Assembly: GCA_900404475.1 (NCBI GenBank)
Contig: OUQQ01000018.1
Span: 1-32,212, forward strand
Direction: 5' to 3'
DNA: 32,212 nt
Source of the DNA: Spongospora subterranea
Lineage: Eukaryota > Endomyxa > Phytomyxea > Plasmodiophorida > Plasmodiophoridae
Under the pieces are notes generated by a model. That model saw only the letters and a program-made list of their open reading frames with translations, was not told the origin of the DNA and did no database searches. Shown here one piece after another: positions 21,010 through 31,018 of this stretch. The position numbers were made by a program, and so were the translations under genes. The first letter of the stretch is position 1; each line of letters opens with the position of its first letter.

Positions 21010-21955
21010 GGACGATATTCGCCGTCTTTTCACCTCAGCCGACCTGGAGTATTTCCGATATTTGGCCGACCCTCCCCAATACCCTCACGGACTCCGTGGT
21101 TTCCGACCAACTTTGCCGACCAAATTTCTGACTCAGATTTGCGGAAAGCTGTTGGAAAACCTTCACAAAATAAAAAAAAATGGCGTCCTAGCCTGAAAAT
21201 CCGATAGCTGTTGAATAACGAGCGATCCTGATAATGGTTCAAGTTACTGTATTATTTCGAGTTTCATCAACAAGTTTCAACATCATTCTTTACTGCGAGT
21301 CTGATCAATGCGCGATGGCAAAGTTTCAGGTCGTGTTTTCGACAAATTCCAGTACGGCACTTGATCAGTGACAGCAAACTCACGCGATGATCGATATTGT
21401 ATCATCGTTGACGTGTCTTGTTCATTTCAACAAATCGGAATTGTAGATCTACACTGTAGTCAACCATCGATTAGTCAGCTAGAGCAGCAGATAGAGAGTC
21501 GGGTCGTTAACTTGGCGATGCCGATCTTGTGTTTCACAGGTTTTGACCATCTCCAATAGTGAGAAACAGCGACACACAGGATAGCATCGAATTGTCAATA
21601 TCAGCCCAGAGAATGGCTCTGATGGATGGGATTGCTTGTGATCAATGCCATTAACGGACGTCGAGTTCGCGGCCGATTCGTATAACCGCTGCTTTTGCTT
21701 TGCCTGTCGACCGCAGCATACGCAGCCATGACCTGATCGTCGGTCAGTTTCTCATCAAAACAGCCCATGACAACGACATGAACTGGTTTTGAGACTTGAG
21801 GGGCTGTCACAGCGCCACCCACATGGTACACACCAGTGTATGTACTGTCAGTGGTCCAGTCCATGTGTCGGTGTACCGCCGCAGCCTCTCCCCTAAGTCC
21901 AGCTGTATTGCACTTATTATCATTTCTGTAATCGACCTGCGATTGACTATTGCTA
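21010..21955. other. Spacer between divergent TYW1 and DDI1 genes
   Basis: About 0.95 kb. It holds the two promoters and at least one possible small gene on the minus strand (21601-21864, listed separately). A short + frame from ATG 21235 (MVQVTVLFRVSSTSFNIIL) and the open frame at 21368-21559 might be exons of another small gene, but no clear splice joins them. No known family was recognised. Confidence 0.4.
21601..21864 (-). CDS. Hypothetical small protein
   Basis: An uninterrupted 87-residue frame from an ATG (MDWTTDSTYTGVYHVGGAV... PVHVVVMGCFDEKLTDDQVMAAYAAVD...). The composition is protein-like, with a hydrophobic strand (VHVVVMGCF) and a helix-like acidic segment, and a basic C-terminus (TNRPRTRRP). 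I recognise no family. The frame is open further upstream into the DDI1 start, which is antisense and probably fortuitous. It could be a real small gene or chance. Confidence 0.35.
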   Translation of the reverse strand: MDWTTDSTYTGVYHVGGAVTAPQVSKPVHVVVMGCFDEKLTDDQVMAAYAAVDRQSKSSGYTNRPRTRRPLMALITSNPIHQSHSLG

Positions 21956-23745
21956 ATGGCGCATGAGAGAATCTCCATCACAGTTGTTTTGCAGGGAGAT
22001 TCAGGCCTCATCGTCTGCTTTCCAGTCGATAGCAATCAGCTTGTCGATGAGATCAAGGCGATGTTGGAAGCTCATTGGGGAATCCCCATGGCTAGTCTCC
22101 TGTTATCATTTCACGGTCGAATATTAGGCGATACTGAGCGATTAGATGCGGCTGGTGTCTCGTCAAATGGTATGAAATATAATTTTATAACCTGATATGA
22201 ACGCTCATCTAACGTTTTAGACTTACTTCAAGCCGAAGTCAAAAATCCTTCCCAAAGTCATGCACCGGCTCCACTATCTGTTGATCAACAAGCGATATTG
22301 CTCAGAAATCAGATCAGGTCGAACGCTGCGATGATGCAGCAACTTAGAACGGTAATATGAAATTGATAATACCCATAGCCATAGTCCGAGCCGACTCCAT
22401 ATATATAGACCAATCCTGCCATTGCCGATGCAGTCGTAAACGATGACCCAGCAGTGTTCCAGGTATTTTAGACCCCTTGTTTTAATGTTGTCAATCTGTA
22501 ATTTGTTATTCAGCGCTTGATGCACGAGCAACAAAGGGTATTAGCTGAGAACCGCTTGCGGGTAAACGAGTAGTGCTAGCTCTCGATCCTGTATGGGGAT
22601 TGAATCAATTCAGGACTCTCAGCGGTCTGCTGCAATGAACGCGGATCCGTTCAACGAAGAGCATCAACGCGCGATTGAGGAGGTGAATTATGCCTTTGCC
22701 CCTCATACTTTTTTTGTTAAGGACAAGTTTAGGAAATTCGGCGAAACAACGTGCAATCTAATATGGAGGCAGCAATTGAGCATAACCCAGAAGCGTTCGC
22801 AAGAGTATATATATCTGTGGAGAATATTTAATTAGCAATCCCACATCTTTTTCATCAGGTCTGTATGTTGTATGTCAACTTGCGTGTTAACGGGAAATCG
22901 GTAGCTGCTTTCGTTGATTCCGGAGCTCAAGCATCAGTGTAATGCTGTATTTTAACTTCCGTGTATACGTTTACTGATTACTCCAAGTATGTCTTTGAAA
23001 TGCGCGAAATCCTTAGGAATCGCACATCTCATTGATACCCGTTTCGCTGGAATTGTCAAAGGTGTCGGAAGCGCAAATACCTGCGGCCGGGTAGGTAAAC
23101 CGCCGACTTCTTTTTGATGTTGTTGATTAATCTCAATGACAGGTGCATTACGTTGAAATCCAAATAGGTTTGATCCGTTAACCGTCAGGTACAGTTTTAA
23201 ACTCTCATTTACATGCCATGGAACAGGCTCGCAATACGTCGCCGCCAGCTTAACCATCGTAGACGGCGTTGATATCGAGTTTCTTGTCAGTTGGTTTTCG
23301 GAGTCATTGCTTTAAGAATCTGCTAATCATTGTGCAGTGGGGGCTTGATATGCTGAAAAAACATCAAATGTGCATCGACTTAGAGAAGAATTGTCTGCGT
23401 TTAGGTCATGAAGAAGTCAAATTTTTGAATGAACAGGTATGTTTGATACATGAGGATCTGCCATTTAACATCATGGTTCAGGACATTCCTAACTGGACAA
23501 AACCAGATTCTGAAACTACAGAAGAAGCCAAGTCCCAGGGTCCATTGAGCCCCCGGCCCATTATACCAACGCCTGTTGGTTCTACTGCTCCACCAAGAAC
23601 GAACGTTGCACCACCGTCTGCTGCAAATTCAGCAGACATTGCGACACTAACTGGATTAGGCTTTTCGCAAGACCAGGCCGCTCGTGCACTGGCCGCATGT
23701 GGAGGGAATGTGGAGATGGCAGCCGGCTTACTATTCAGTCAATAA
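21956..23745 (+). CDS. DDI1: DDI1, ubiquitin-receptor aspartic protease
   Basis: Proteasome shuttle with a retroviral-type protease. Twelve exons (21956-22169, 22221-22351, 22409-22462, 22514-22561, 22614-22682, 22733-22804, 22859-22938, 22988-23090, 23143-23167, 23227-23285, 23338-23436, 23482-23745) give 405 aa with exact phases. The order is: N-terminal ubiquitin-like domain (SITVVLQGD...LLLSFHGRIL), helical linker (NPAIADAVVNDDPAVFQRLM), retropepsin domain with active-site FVDSGA (Asp216), CGRVHYVEIQIG and GLDMLKKHQMCIDL, and C-terminal UBA domain (ATLTGLGFSQDQAARALAAC). The protease motif is intact, so activity is expected. Intron 23437-23481 is 45 nt and could be read through in frame, but splicing gives FLNEQDIP, which matches the family better. 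One exon is only 25 nt. The stop is 27 bases from the stop of SDHAF2 on the other strand. Confidence 0.95.
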
Positions 23746-23772
23746 CGGTCGTGAAAGAATATATATATGTAA

Positions 23773-24326
23773 TTAGTGATGGTTATAAATACCGGAACGA
23801 GCATGAGAAATAATGTTTTGAAGTATGGGGTTGTTCTGCATATGTTCAGGAGGTTGAGTTTTGCCAGTAACCCATGAGACTACATCTTGAGTTCCTTCTT
23901 CTAAAAACAGAAGTTAGAGAAAAAATAGACTGATGATGAAAGAGGGAAAACCTAAAATAGCCTCGAAATGATCAAGACCATCAGCATCGAGGGTATGCGC
24001 GTTGCGAGACGCCCATGTTCCAAGAACTAACTCAGCTTCTTTCATTCCGAACTGCCAGCAGCGCCAAACTCCCCGTTTAACCCGGGTACTGTGGCTGAGA
24101 ACGTTCATCGAACAAATCCTTTCGACCCACAACGGTTTAAGGCGTTTAACCTGATGAAATGGCACTTGACGCAGTTTACCAGGCCTGGCGGCAGCCACCT
24201 CTTTATGGCCAATGCTGTCCACTGGATTGTGTCGATCGCGTTTTGCAATTCTGCATTGGGAGTTCGTCTGCAATTTTGAATGTTCCTCCTATGTGCTTCA
24301 AGAACCTTTGTATTTTCTCTGTGCAT
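23773..24326 (-). CDS. SDHAF2: SDHAF2 (Sdh5/SdhE) succinate dehydrogenase flavinylation factor
   Basis: The core is in exons 24108-23952 and 23900-23773: WRCWQFGMKEAELVLGTWA...LDHFEAIL, then VVSWVTGKTQPPEH. This matches the family pattern RGMxExDxxLxxxA...FExLL...(D/E)xxxWxxG. The protein attaches FAD to the flavoprotein subunit of complex II in the mitochondrion. Beginning at ATG 24108 gives 94 aa, about the size of the mature protein. Further exons upstream to ATG 24326 can be joined in frame (MHRENTKVLEAHRRN...) through introns of 48 and 38 nt, but that part is not conserved and is uncertain. The intron 23901-23951 carries CTAAC and TTTTTAG. Confidence 0.82.
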
Positions 24327-24578
24327 TGCCGTGAAATGCCGCCTCCAGCATAATAGCGCAAGGAGAAAAACCAATTATCTATTGGACTGGTCGTTATGAA
24401 AGCTGGCTGAGACCGCAATCCAAGGGTTGAAATCTACCTGTTCTTTTTCGAAACAATTTTCAGATACTCTTATCTCTCAAAGTGTAAGTTCAGAAACTTT
24501 TGGAACGGATTTTGTATTTGCAGAATGGAGTGGGTAAGGAGGGTGCTTTGTCAAATTTAACAAAATAATATGTCGAGT

Positions 24579-27500
24579 TTATTGTGATGGCGGGTCATTC
24601 ACAGGTGAGACATTGACTGCGATAGGAGGCAATGAAGCCATCAACTGGTCAATATCATAGTCGGAAGCGGTGACACATGTTGATAATCGGTACGAATTTC
24701 CAGCTGTCATCCAATCAATCAAGGAGGAGTTACCGGAATTCGGCGACAACGGCGAACCAGCCATATCTAGCTGAACCGCAGTTTGTCCTGCAGCGTCAAT
24801 GTAGTTTCTCAATATAATCTCACAATCAGTCAAAACCTCATGTACCTAATGGGTTAGCAGTTGCTGGCACATATCTTGAGACCTCGTCAATTTTCGCGTA
24901 TAGTTGGTCCAATATCTGGTCATTGACGAAGCCGCGTTTCAAACCAAACAACTTCACGTGGCCTAACAATCCTGTCGCCCGGAGTCGTTCCTGTAGTTGC
25001 GGACGTGGCAATGGCCAATAGCAGATCGAGAACGAGTTGAATGGATTGAATTCCATCGAATGCTTTTGGATGACTTGAACATCTTGGTTCCATATCCACA
25101 GATCGTGCCAGAATATGAACCAAATTGCAGCCACCGGATGCGAATCGAAATAAGCCAACCTTAAGATGGGGTGCGTTTGAAAACCGGTAACATTCTCGTA
25201 CTTCAATCTTACTTTTGATAGAGCATTGTCAAGTCCATGGCATATTTATCCGGCAGCTGCCTCAGCAACGGGTTGTTCTCGCTTTCCCGAAGAACAGAAC
25301 ATAGAGTATATTGGCTTATCCTATCGTTGTTGTACACAAAAAACTGAACAAAAAAATTCAATTAGTCAGAGATTCGTTGTCGCAGGTAAATAGTCACCCA
25401 AAAGGAATATGACATGACGTTCTGTTTGATGTCAAACTCTCCAATTCTCGTCCGGCAATATCGATCCATCTTTTGATTGACTGCAGCCAATGCAGCCTCA
25501 CGTGTGGGTTGCTGGGGCATCCAATTATTGTGCAAGAACCGAACAAAATCGATGCAGGTTTGGTCATTCACGTCAACTCGATAATCAGGTGTTATGCCCT
25601 AAATAAAAATTTCGTTTTCAGAAATCTACCGCGCTCCAAACCTCGACGACTCACAAACCATTTTATTCCCTGATATTGAATGAGCCTCATTTGTCCAGTG
25701 TTTTCCTTCATGATCTGTTCCCGATCCATCATTATAATGGATAGCTGGTCGAAATCCTCGCGACACATTGACGACCTGTCCAGTGCTAGGATCCGTCCAA
25801 TCTGAATCATTGTCCTGTCCGACCCGAAATTCCCCTATTTTCCAATGGGTCGAAAATATATTCAACGGTAGTTTTTGACGTTTTCAGCGATATACCGTTC
25901 CGAAATGTGAATAGAACGTGAACTGTGTACGTCTCTTGTTTCGTTCCCTCTGATGTTTTGACGGTTCTGGTTTTTGTCTTTTCTTTTACGCATTGATAGA
26001 AATGATAAACACTACAGCCGTCCATAGCACGTAACATTCTTCGAATCTGAATTGAGGCCCTTATTAGTTCTCAATGACCCGCTATGGCAATTGGAGCAAC
26101 CTGTCTTCTTCTTCGCACCTCAGGAGACATGTTCTGGGCGACAAATTGGGCTAACTGAGTTCGAGACTCGAATTCGTTGCGCTTGACGCCAGTGACAATA
26201 GGGGAAAGGCTGAATATTGTCTCTTCCTTGGTGTCATCGAACCTTATTACAACACATAACGGGAACGGCACGCAAAAAGCCTTGCCAAAATGCGTTTGCG
26301 ATGACCCAGGTTTGGTCTCGCGTTCGCATTCACAAGTCGCTTTGGAATGCTTTTCATTTGACTCTACAGCCCCATCCCAAAAAACGTCCAAACCGCAAAC
26401 GCTGTGAACCAACAGCGCGACGTCGCGAAATAGACCAGAGCTCAAATCCTGGCGCATATTAACTGCGGCTAGTATTGCTGAGCGATAAGATTGCACAGAC
26501 TCGAACGCGCAAATTGTTTTGTTTTCGGCGTGTCTTTCTGCAACGGTGCCAGCGAACGGTATAAGGTATGGCGGGGAAGAACCGTATTTGTAATCCAGCT
26601 GAATCGGCTCGTATTTGCCTTTGACATCTTTCTTAGACGGCAACCGATATTCTGCGTCTCTATGCAACAAAATTGATTATGAAGAAACATTATCAAACCA
26701 AAACCCGCATACTGAGCAAATAATACGTCCCAAAATTCATGCCATATCCGAAGCTTACGAGCCTTTTCTAGCGATAGCTTCTTGCTGAAGACGAGAACTT
26801 CTTCACCATTTTGTGTGAAAGATCTTTCCAAGCAAATGTCATTGTATAGCGATGGCAACAATGTTCAAATGCACAAACGCCTGTTCACGAAAGTTCTTGA
26901 AAGCGCTTCGAAATTTAGGTATGCCGGAAATGATCATCACCGCAGCAGCTAACGATGAGATTCCAGCTAAGATATTGGCAAATGCACCGAATATTTTGGA
27001 ACCGGCGTCGGTCTGGCTAGATAGTAAACCAATGAGCGAGATGATGAGAATAGTTAGCCGGCTAACTCCATCCAAAACGTCGTCGGTCCTGGTGTGAAAT
27101 CAGCAATAAGCTCAACCGTCTTGAATCGAATTGATTACGAGTTAAGGAACGGTCTAGTCGACCAACACCATATAGCTACGATGCAGTAAGTATCAATCGT
27201 GTCTCAATATTAGGGTTGGCGCACCGTATACACTTAGAACGGCGATCGTTGCTAAAGCCTGGGAAAGGAGAAGGCCGGAGACCCCGCTTGAGCCCAGATT
27301 GCTTCCGACTCTATTTGATGCAACCATGATGGCCATTGGCAGCACGATCAAAAGTTTCATGACCATGACAACCACTTTATGGTACGCCCATCTCCTCTCG
27401 TAAGGCTCATAAAGACCTTTGAATGGACTAAGGTTCGACTTTAAATCATCGCGGCTAAACGTCTGTCAGCAAAATTGTTGTGCTGGATGAATCGGTTACC

Positions 27501-28426
27501 GTACTAATTGGCGTCGGTATAACCCCCTTCTCGCAATAGGCCCTCCTTATCATACAAGGACGGTTGCGGTTTATTTCTTTCGATGATGTGGTAAAAGACA
27601 ATTGGCGTTGGGATTATGAAAAATATGATACACAGAACCGAGAGAAAGATTTCAAAAGCATGCAGACCAGTATAGCACTCCGAGAACCCATTAACGAATC
27701 TCAAATCGCAAGTAATAATCTGTTTAAGCAAGTAAATGCAAACTCAGAGTAGCGAAGCAATGTCTGAACCTGCATTACGTCTCGAGATACAGGCAGGAAT
27801 AGAGTCGTCAGTATGGTGGTCAATATTACAATTTGCTTTTTATCCCCTTGTTGTAATTCAGCAAACCAAAAGCAAAAGATTTACAAAATCTCCAACCTTC
27901 CTTCACCATGTTCCACGATTTTGTCTCAAGACCGGCCGATAGATTAGGTTGGATGCGATTCTTCAATCGATAGAATTTTACAAACACAAATATTGCGACC
28001 AAAGTTTGCACGATAAAAATCGTGTTGGCAACTTTGGCAGCATTGGTCGAAAACCAGCATGAAAAACATGTCGAGAATACACCTGAGAAACTGGCCCAGA
28101 ATGATTTAAAACTGGCAGGAAACTTCATCCCTAGCGTTGTACTGTATGGAAATCACGAATATATTTCAAGGGTTATCTAACCTGTTGTAAAGAGCGATAC
28201 CTGAAAATGAGCTTAGAGGGTCTTTTCTACACAGACAATTTCAACCTCTGACCATCTGCTGAAAGTCTCTCATTATCTCAAACTTCACGATATCGAACAG
28301 AACCAACGCAGTGGTAGCAGTCCCTGCCAATGCCGGATACAGGTCGCGGCAAGCGGGGACAACCGCATCGCTGACCTTGCCGAATTCGACTTTGGCGATG
28401 CTGGCCGCGCTCAGCGCTTGTTCCAT
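24579..28426 (-). CDS. Large multi-pass membrane protein with long C-terminal soluble region, family unknown
   Basis: Seventeen exons can be joined in frame to 1002 aa: 28426-28246, 28200-28182, 28141-27897, 27846-27770, 27719-27505, 27454-27234, 27175-27139, 27088-26879, 26823-26705, 26657-26119, 26046-25896, 25834-25776, 25714-25655, 25598-25398, 25343-25213, 25159-24883, 24845-24579. The first ~410 residues hold about eight hydrophobic segments, e.g. ANTIFIVQTLVAIFVFVKF, IVILTTILTTLFLPVSRDVM, FLSVLCIIFFIIPTPIVFY, VVVMVMKLLIVLPMAIMV, ILIISLIGLL. Between them are SPFKGLYEPYERRWAYHK and WSTRPFLNSTDDVLDGVSR. The remaining ~590 residues look soluble and have no recognised domain; they include a Cys pair in TCECERE. 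I cannot name the family; channel, receptor or transporter are all possible. Several donors are weak, and the join at 26824-26878 (GTTTGT) decides whether this is one gene or two. Confidence 0.6.
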
Positions 28427-29190
28427 GATTGCGAAACGCTATTGGGGCTGACACTGACTTGTAGCACTGCTACACCAGGAGCTGAACTGCCCAATATTAC
28501 CCCTCAGTCAATGTGGACTGCAGTAATAGAAACGAAGCCATGACTGGACCTGAACTGAACTGTGACACTCAGTGTCAGAGTCGGGTTATACCTAGCGGTA
28601 GAATGACAGACTAGTGACAGTCATGTTCAATTCATCTGTTAACGTCAAAACATTTGATGTTCACTCCTGCCACGTGTTCCGTGAGCTGGAATTTTGACGA
28701 CGTCGAAAGAACCTAATAAAGACCTAGAGGAGGTTTGTTCTGTTAATCACAGGCTGTTAGATCCTTCGAAGCGCTTATGATCTTTGCAATGTAACATGAA
28801 ATTGTTTTCGAACTTTTCTTTACAGACCAAATTAAACGCCAAGCTTGAATGCGGCTTCCGCGACCGTTCCGTATATACTGTGCACAGAGCTTAAAAGAGA
28901 CAGCGCGCGCCGTTGGTAGATCAATGACGGAGCGGTCGCGGAAGCCGCATTCAAGCTTTGCGTTTGCTTTAAAGGCCTGAGCGTATGCGGAAAGATGGCG
29001 AAAGTGTGAGGTACTGTAATACTCCAGATTACTCGCGGATACATTTTGGGTTGCGGAGCGACTGGAACAAACTCCGAGTCCTCTACCTCAGGCCTCAGCG
29101 CCGACATGTGTCCATCGCGTGCTGACATGCGCACTCCTTAATCTTTACGCAGAGCTACAGTTTAGCTTAAACTGTTTAGCGAGACTTGGC
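28427..29190. other. Spacer with inverted repeat; no gene assigned
   Basis: About 0.76 kb. It contains short palindromes, e.g. tgacact-c-agtgtca near 28565 and gtagca-c-tgctac near 28474, and the large inverted repeat described separately. The open frame 28832-29134 (-) runs through the inverted repeat and resembles nothing known. Confidence 0.45.
28841..28958. repeat. Perfect 26-bp inverted repeat with 66-nt loop
   Basis: 28841-28866 and 28933-28958 are exact reverse complements over 26 bases. Beyond one mismatch on the loop side, pairing continues for about five more bases. A transcript would form a long hairpin. It sits about 240 bases upstream of a Copia remnant. It could be a mobile-element terminal structure, a small MITE-like element or a structured RNA. 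Confidence 0.9.
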
Positions 29191-29194
29191 ATAG

Positions 29195-29775
29195 TTGATT
29201 CTGTTGGCAAGTTCTGCCGGTTCATCATCAATACAGGCAGGCAACATCGGCGAGCTGCTCAACGAGTCCTCAAGTATCTTGCTTCCAACGTCAGACCACG
29301 GTATTAGTTTTGCAACTTCGAAATTCAAACGACAAGCTCCTTGGTTTCTGCGATGCAGACTGGGCTGGAAATTCCGATAACCGTCGATCTACAACAAGTT
29401 GTCTGTTCACACTTTACGGAGGGCCGATCTCTTGATCGAAACTGCAGGCTTCAACCTCACTTTTATTAGTTGAAGCCGTATATATATTTCTCTGTGCATC
29501 GGCAAGGGAAGCTAAATGGACACGACAACTGTTGTTTGAGCTAGGATTTCCCCAGATCCAGCAACTACAATCTTCAAAGACAACAAGGGTTGTACAAAAT
29601 CAGTGGCAACGATCGCACTGACACCAGATCAAAACACATTGATGTGAAGTATCACTTTGTTGGTCAGGTGATAAAATCAAACCAGATTCAAGTTGAATAT
29701 CTCCCAACCGAAGAGATGATCGCCGATAAACCCACTTCAGCGATAGCATTTCAAAAGTGTCGTACAGCAATCGTC
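29195..29775 (+). pseudogene. Decayed Ty1/Copia-type retrotransposon fragment (RNase H region)
   Basis: Pieces of the 3' end of a Copia polyprotein appear in order but in different frames: HRRAAQRVLKYLASN, then LLGFCDADWAGNSDNRRST with GGPIS, then EAVYIFLCASAREAKWTRQLLFELGFPQ, then RSKHIDVKYHFVGQV and VEYLPTEEMIADKPTS. These are hallmarks of the RNase H domain and the segment just after it. There is an in-frame stop after GGPIS, and frameshifts separate the blocks. No reverse transcriptase, integrase or long terminal repeat is seen. It is an inactive relic. Confidence 0.88.
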
Positions 29776-29949
29776 TTTCCCGGGTTTGAGGGGGCCTCAA
29801 ACCAAGTGACAAGCTCTTGCGCGACCCAGACAGTCGGCAAATATAGGCTGGATTGTTTGAGGTTGATTGCTATGCAAGAATGGGAAGCTCTGGCAAGGCA
29901 TGGAATTCTTGAGTACTGCGGCGATTTGAATGATGGTGATCTGTAGGTG

Positions 29950-30329
29950 CTNCTACACCAACGTTCTGTCGCGAAAAAATCTCCAAATTGAAACTACTTC
30001 AAAAAGCAATACGAACTCCAACTCCAAAAATGCTACTGGTTGAGTTACAAGCAGGTGGGCTGTCCGCTAAACTCAAATTCTACAAACGCTTGATAGCCCA
30101 TACAAGCAAGAGCAGACGCAAAATCCGTCATGGTCTGCTTGCCGTGGTGATTATTAGCGCAGCCGCAGTAACGAATGGTTGAGGAATGACGAGTTACAGA
30201 AGCGTGCCGCCACTTGCTGCCAGCAATGTACACTTGTTCTTAGCCCGAATCCGACAGTCGGAGTTCGCACTCCGCAAATCGCGTTCCCCACAATCGTTTC
30301 ATCGCTGAACTTCTCATTCTCTAAAAATC
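29950..30329. other. Spacer with single N at 29952, upstream of NDK
   Basis: The N at 29952 differs from the other gaps because no copied sequence flanks it; it may be one ambiguous base. A 64-codon open frame (29988-30182 +) is Lys/Leu rich and resembles nothing known. The last ~100 bases before ATG 30330 form the NDK promoter and 5' UTR; the sequence before the ATG is A-rich. Confidence 0.4.
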
Positions 30330-30895
30330 ATGGGCGGCAATGATGAGCGTACCTACATCATGATCAAACCCGATGGTGTCCAGCGCGGACTTGTTGGACA
30401 AATCATCCAGAGATTTGAGTCTCGCGGATACTTTCTTGCTGCTATGAAGTTGGTCAAGCCCACCAAGCAGTTCGCTGAAAGGCACTACTCCGATCTCTCA
30501 TCCAAACCATTTTTCGGCTCCCTGACTGACTTTTTGTCGTCCGGACCCGTTGTTGCTGTACAACCTTGTCTTCAGATTATATATTATTTTTCTTATGCTT
30601 TTTTATACAGATGGTATGGCAAGGAAAGGATGCCGTCAAGACTGGACGCAACATCATCGGTGCCACAAACCCATTGGCTTCTGCTCCTGGTACTATTCGT
30701 GGAGAATTCTGTATCGATGTCGGTCGCAATGTTATCCATGGCAGTGACTCAGTTGAATCGGTATATAGTTGTTATGGTATTAGTAGCACATTTTTTATCA
30801 ATTTTTGACAGGCCCAGAAGGAGATTGCTCTCTGGTTTGCTGACGACGAAGTCGTTGACTGGACACCCACCGTTCTTGCTCATATTTACGAGTAA
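30330..30895 (+). CDS. Nucleoside diphosphate kinase
   Basis: Moves the gamma-phosphate from ATP to nucleoside diphosphates through a phosphohistidine. Exons 30330-30557, 30611-30760 and 30812-30895 give 153 aa, the usual family length. Seen motifs are [53 protein letters not shown] and [12 protein letters not shown], with the catalytic His119 present. Introns are 53 and 51 nt and begin GTACAA and GTATAT. It has no targeting peptide, so it is probably cytosolic. An AATAAA about 20 bases after the stop (near 30915) may be the polyadenylation signal. Lowercase family symbols vary (NME, YNK1), so none is given. Confidence 0.97.
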
Positions 30896-31018
30896 TTTTT
30901 CCAATTATCTGCCCAATAAACTTCTAGTGCTGTAAATTTGCCTATATTTCCGGTACCTATTATCGATCGATACAATTTTTCAATGTGGGGGAATTCATGA
31001 TTCGGTTTGTTCCTAGCC

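Noticed and set aside
21008..21196. + strand gene starting inside the CCATGG of the TYW1 start codon
   Set aside because: The shared palindrome gives an ATG on both strands by chance; the frame has no recognisable features.
24159..24353. Small + strand gene opposite the SDHAF2 5' region
   Set aside because: The frame has no homology and overlaps antisense to frames that splice into SDHAF2; too weak to report as a gene.
24920..25123. Alternative open frame with a pair of 37-nt introns
   Set aside because: It arose from misplacing one base at the AAAA|GTAAG donor at 25212; the corrected phase continues in the longer frame 25159-24883 with no extra intron.
26705..26711. A second 7-nt microexon (TATGCGG) in the large membrane gene
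   Set aside because: A frame-consistent splice through it exists, but reading through to 26705 and using the AGAG acceptor at 26658 gives a longer, more protein-like sequence (RIWHEFWDVLFAQYA) with one fewer intron.
28832..29134. 100-codon minus-strand frame across the inverted repeat
   Set aside because: It uses both arms of the hairpin, has no homology and starts in unrelated spacer sequence.
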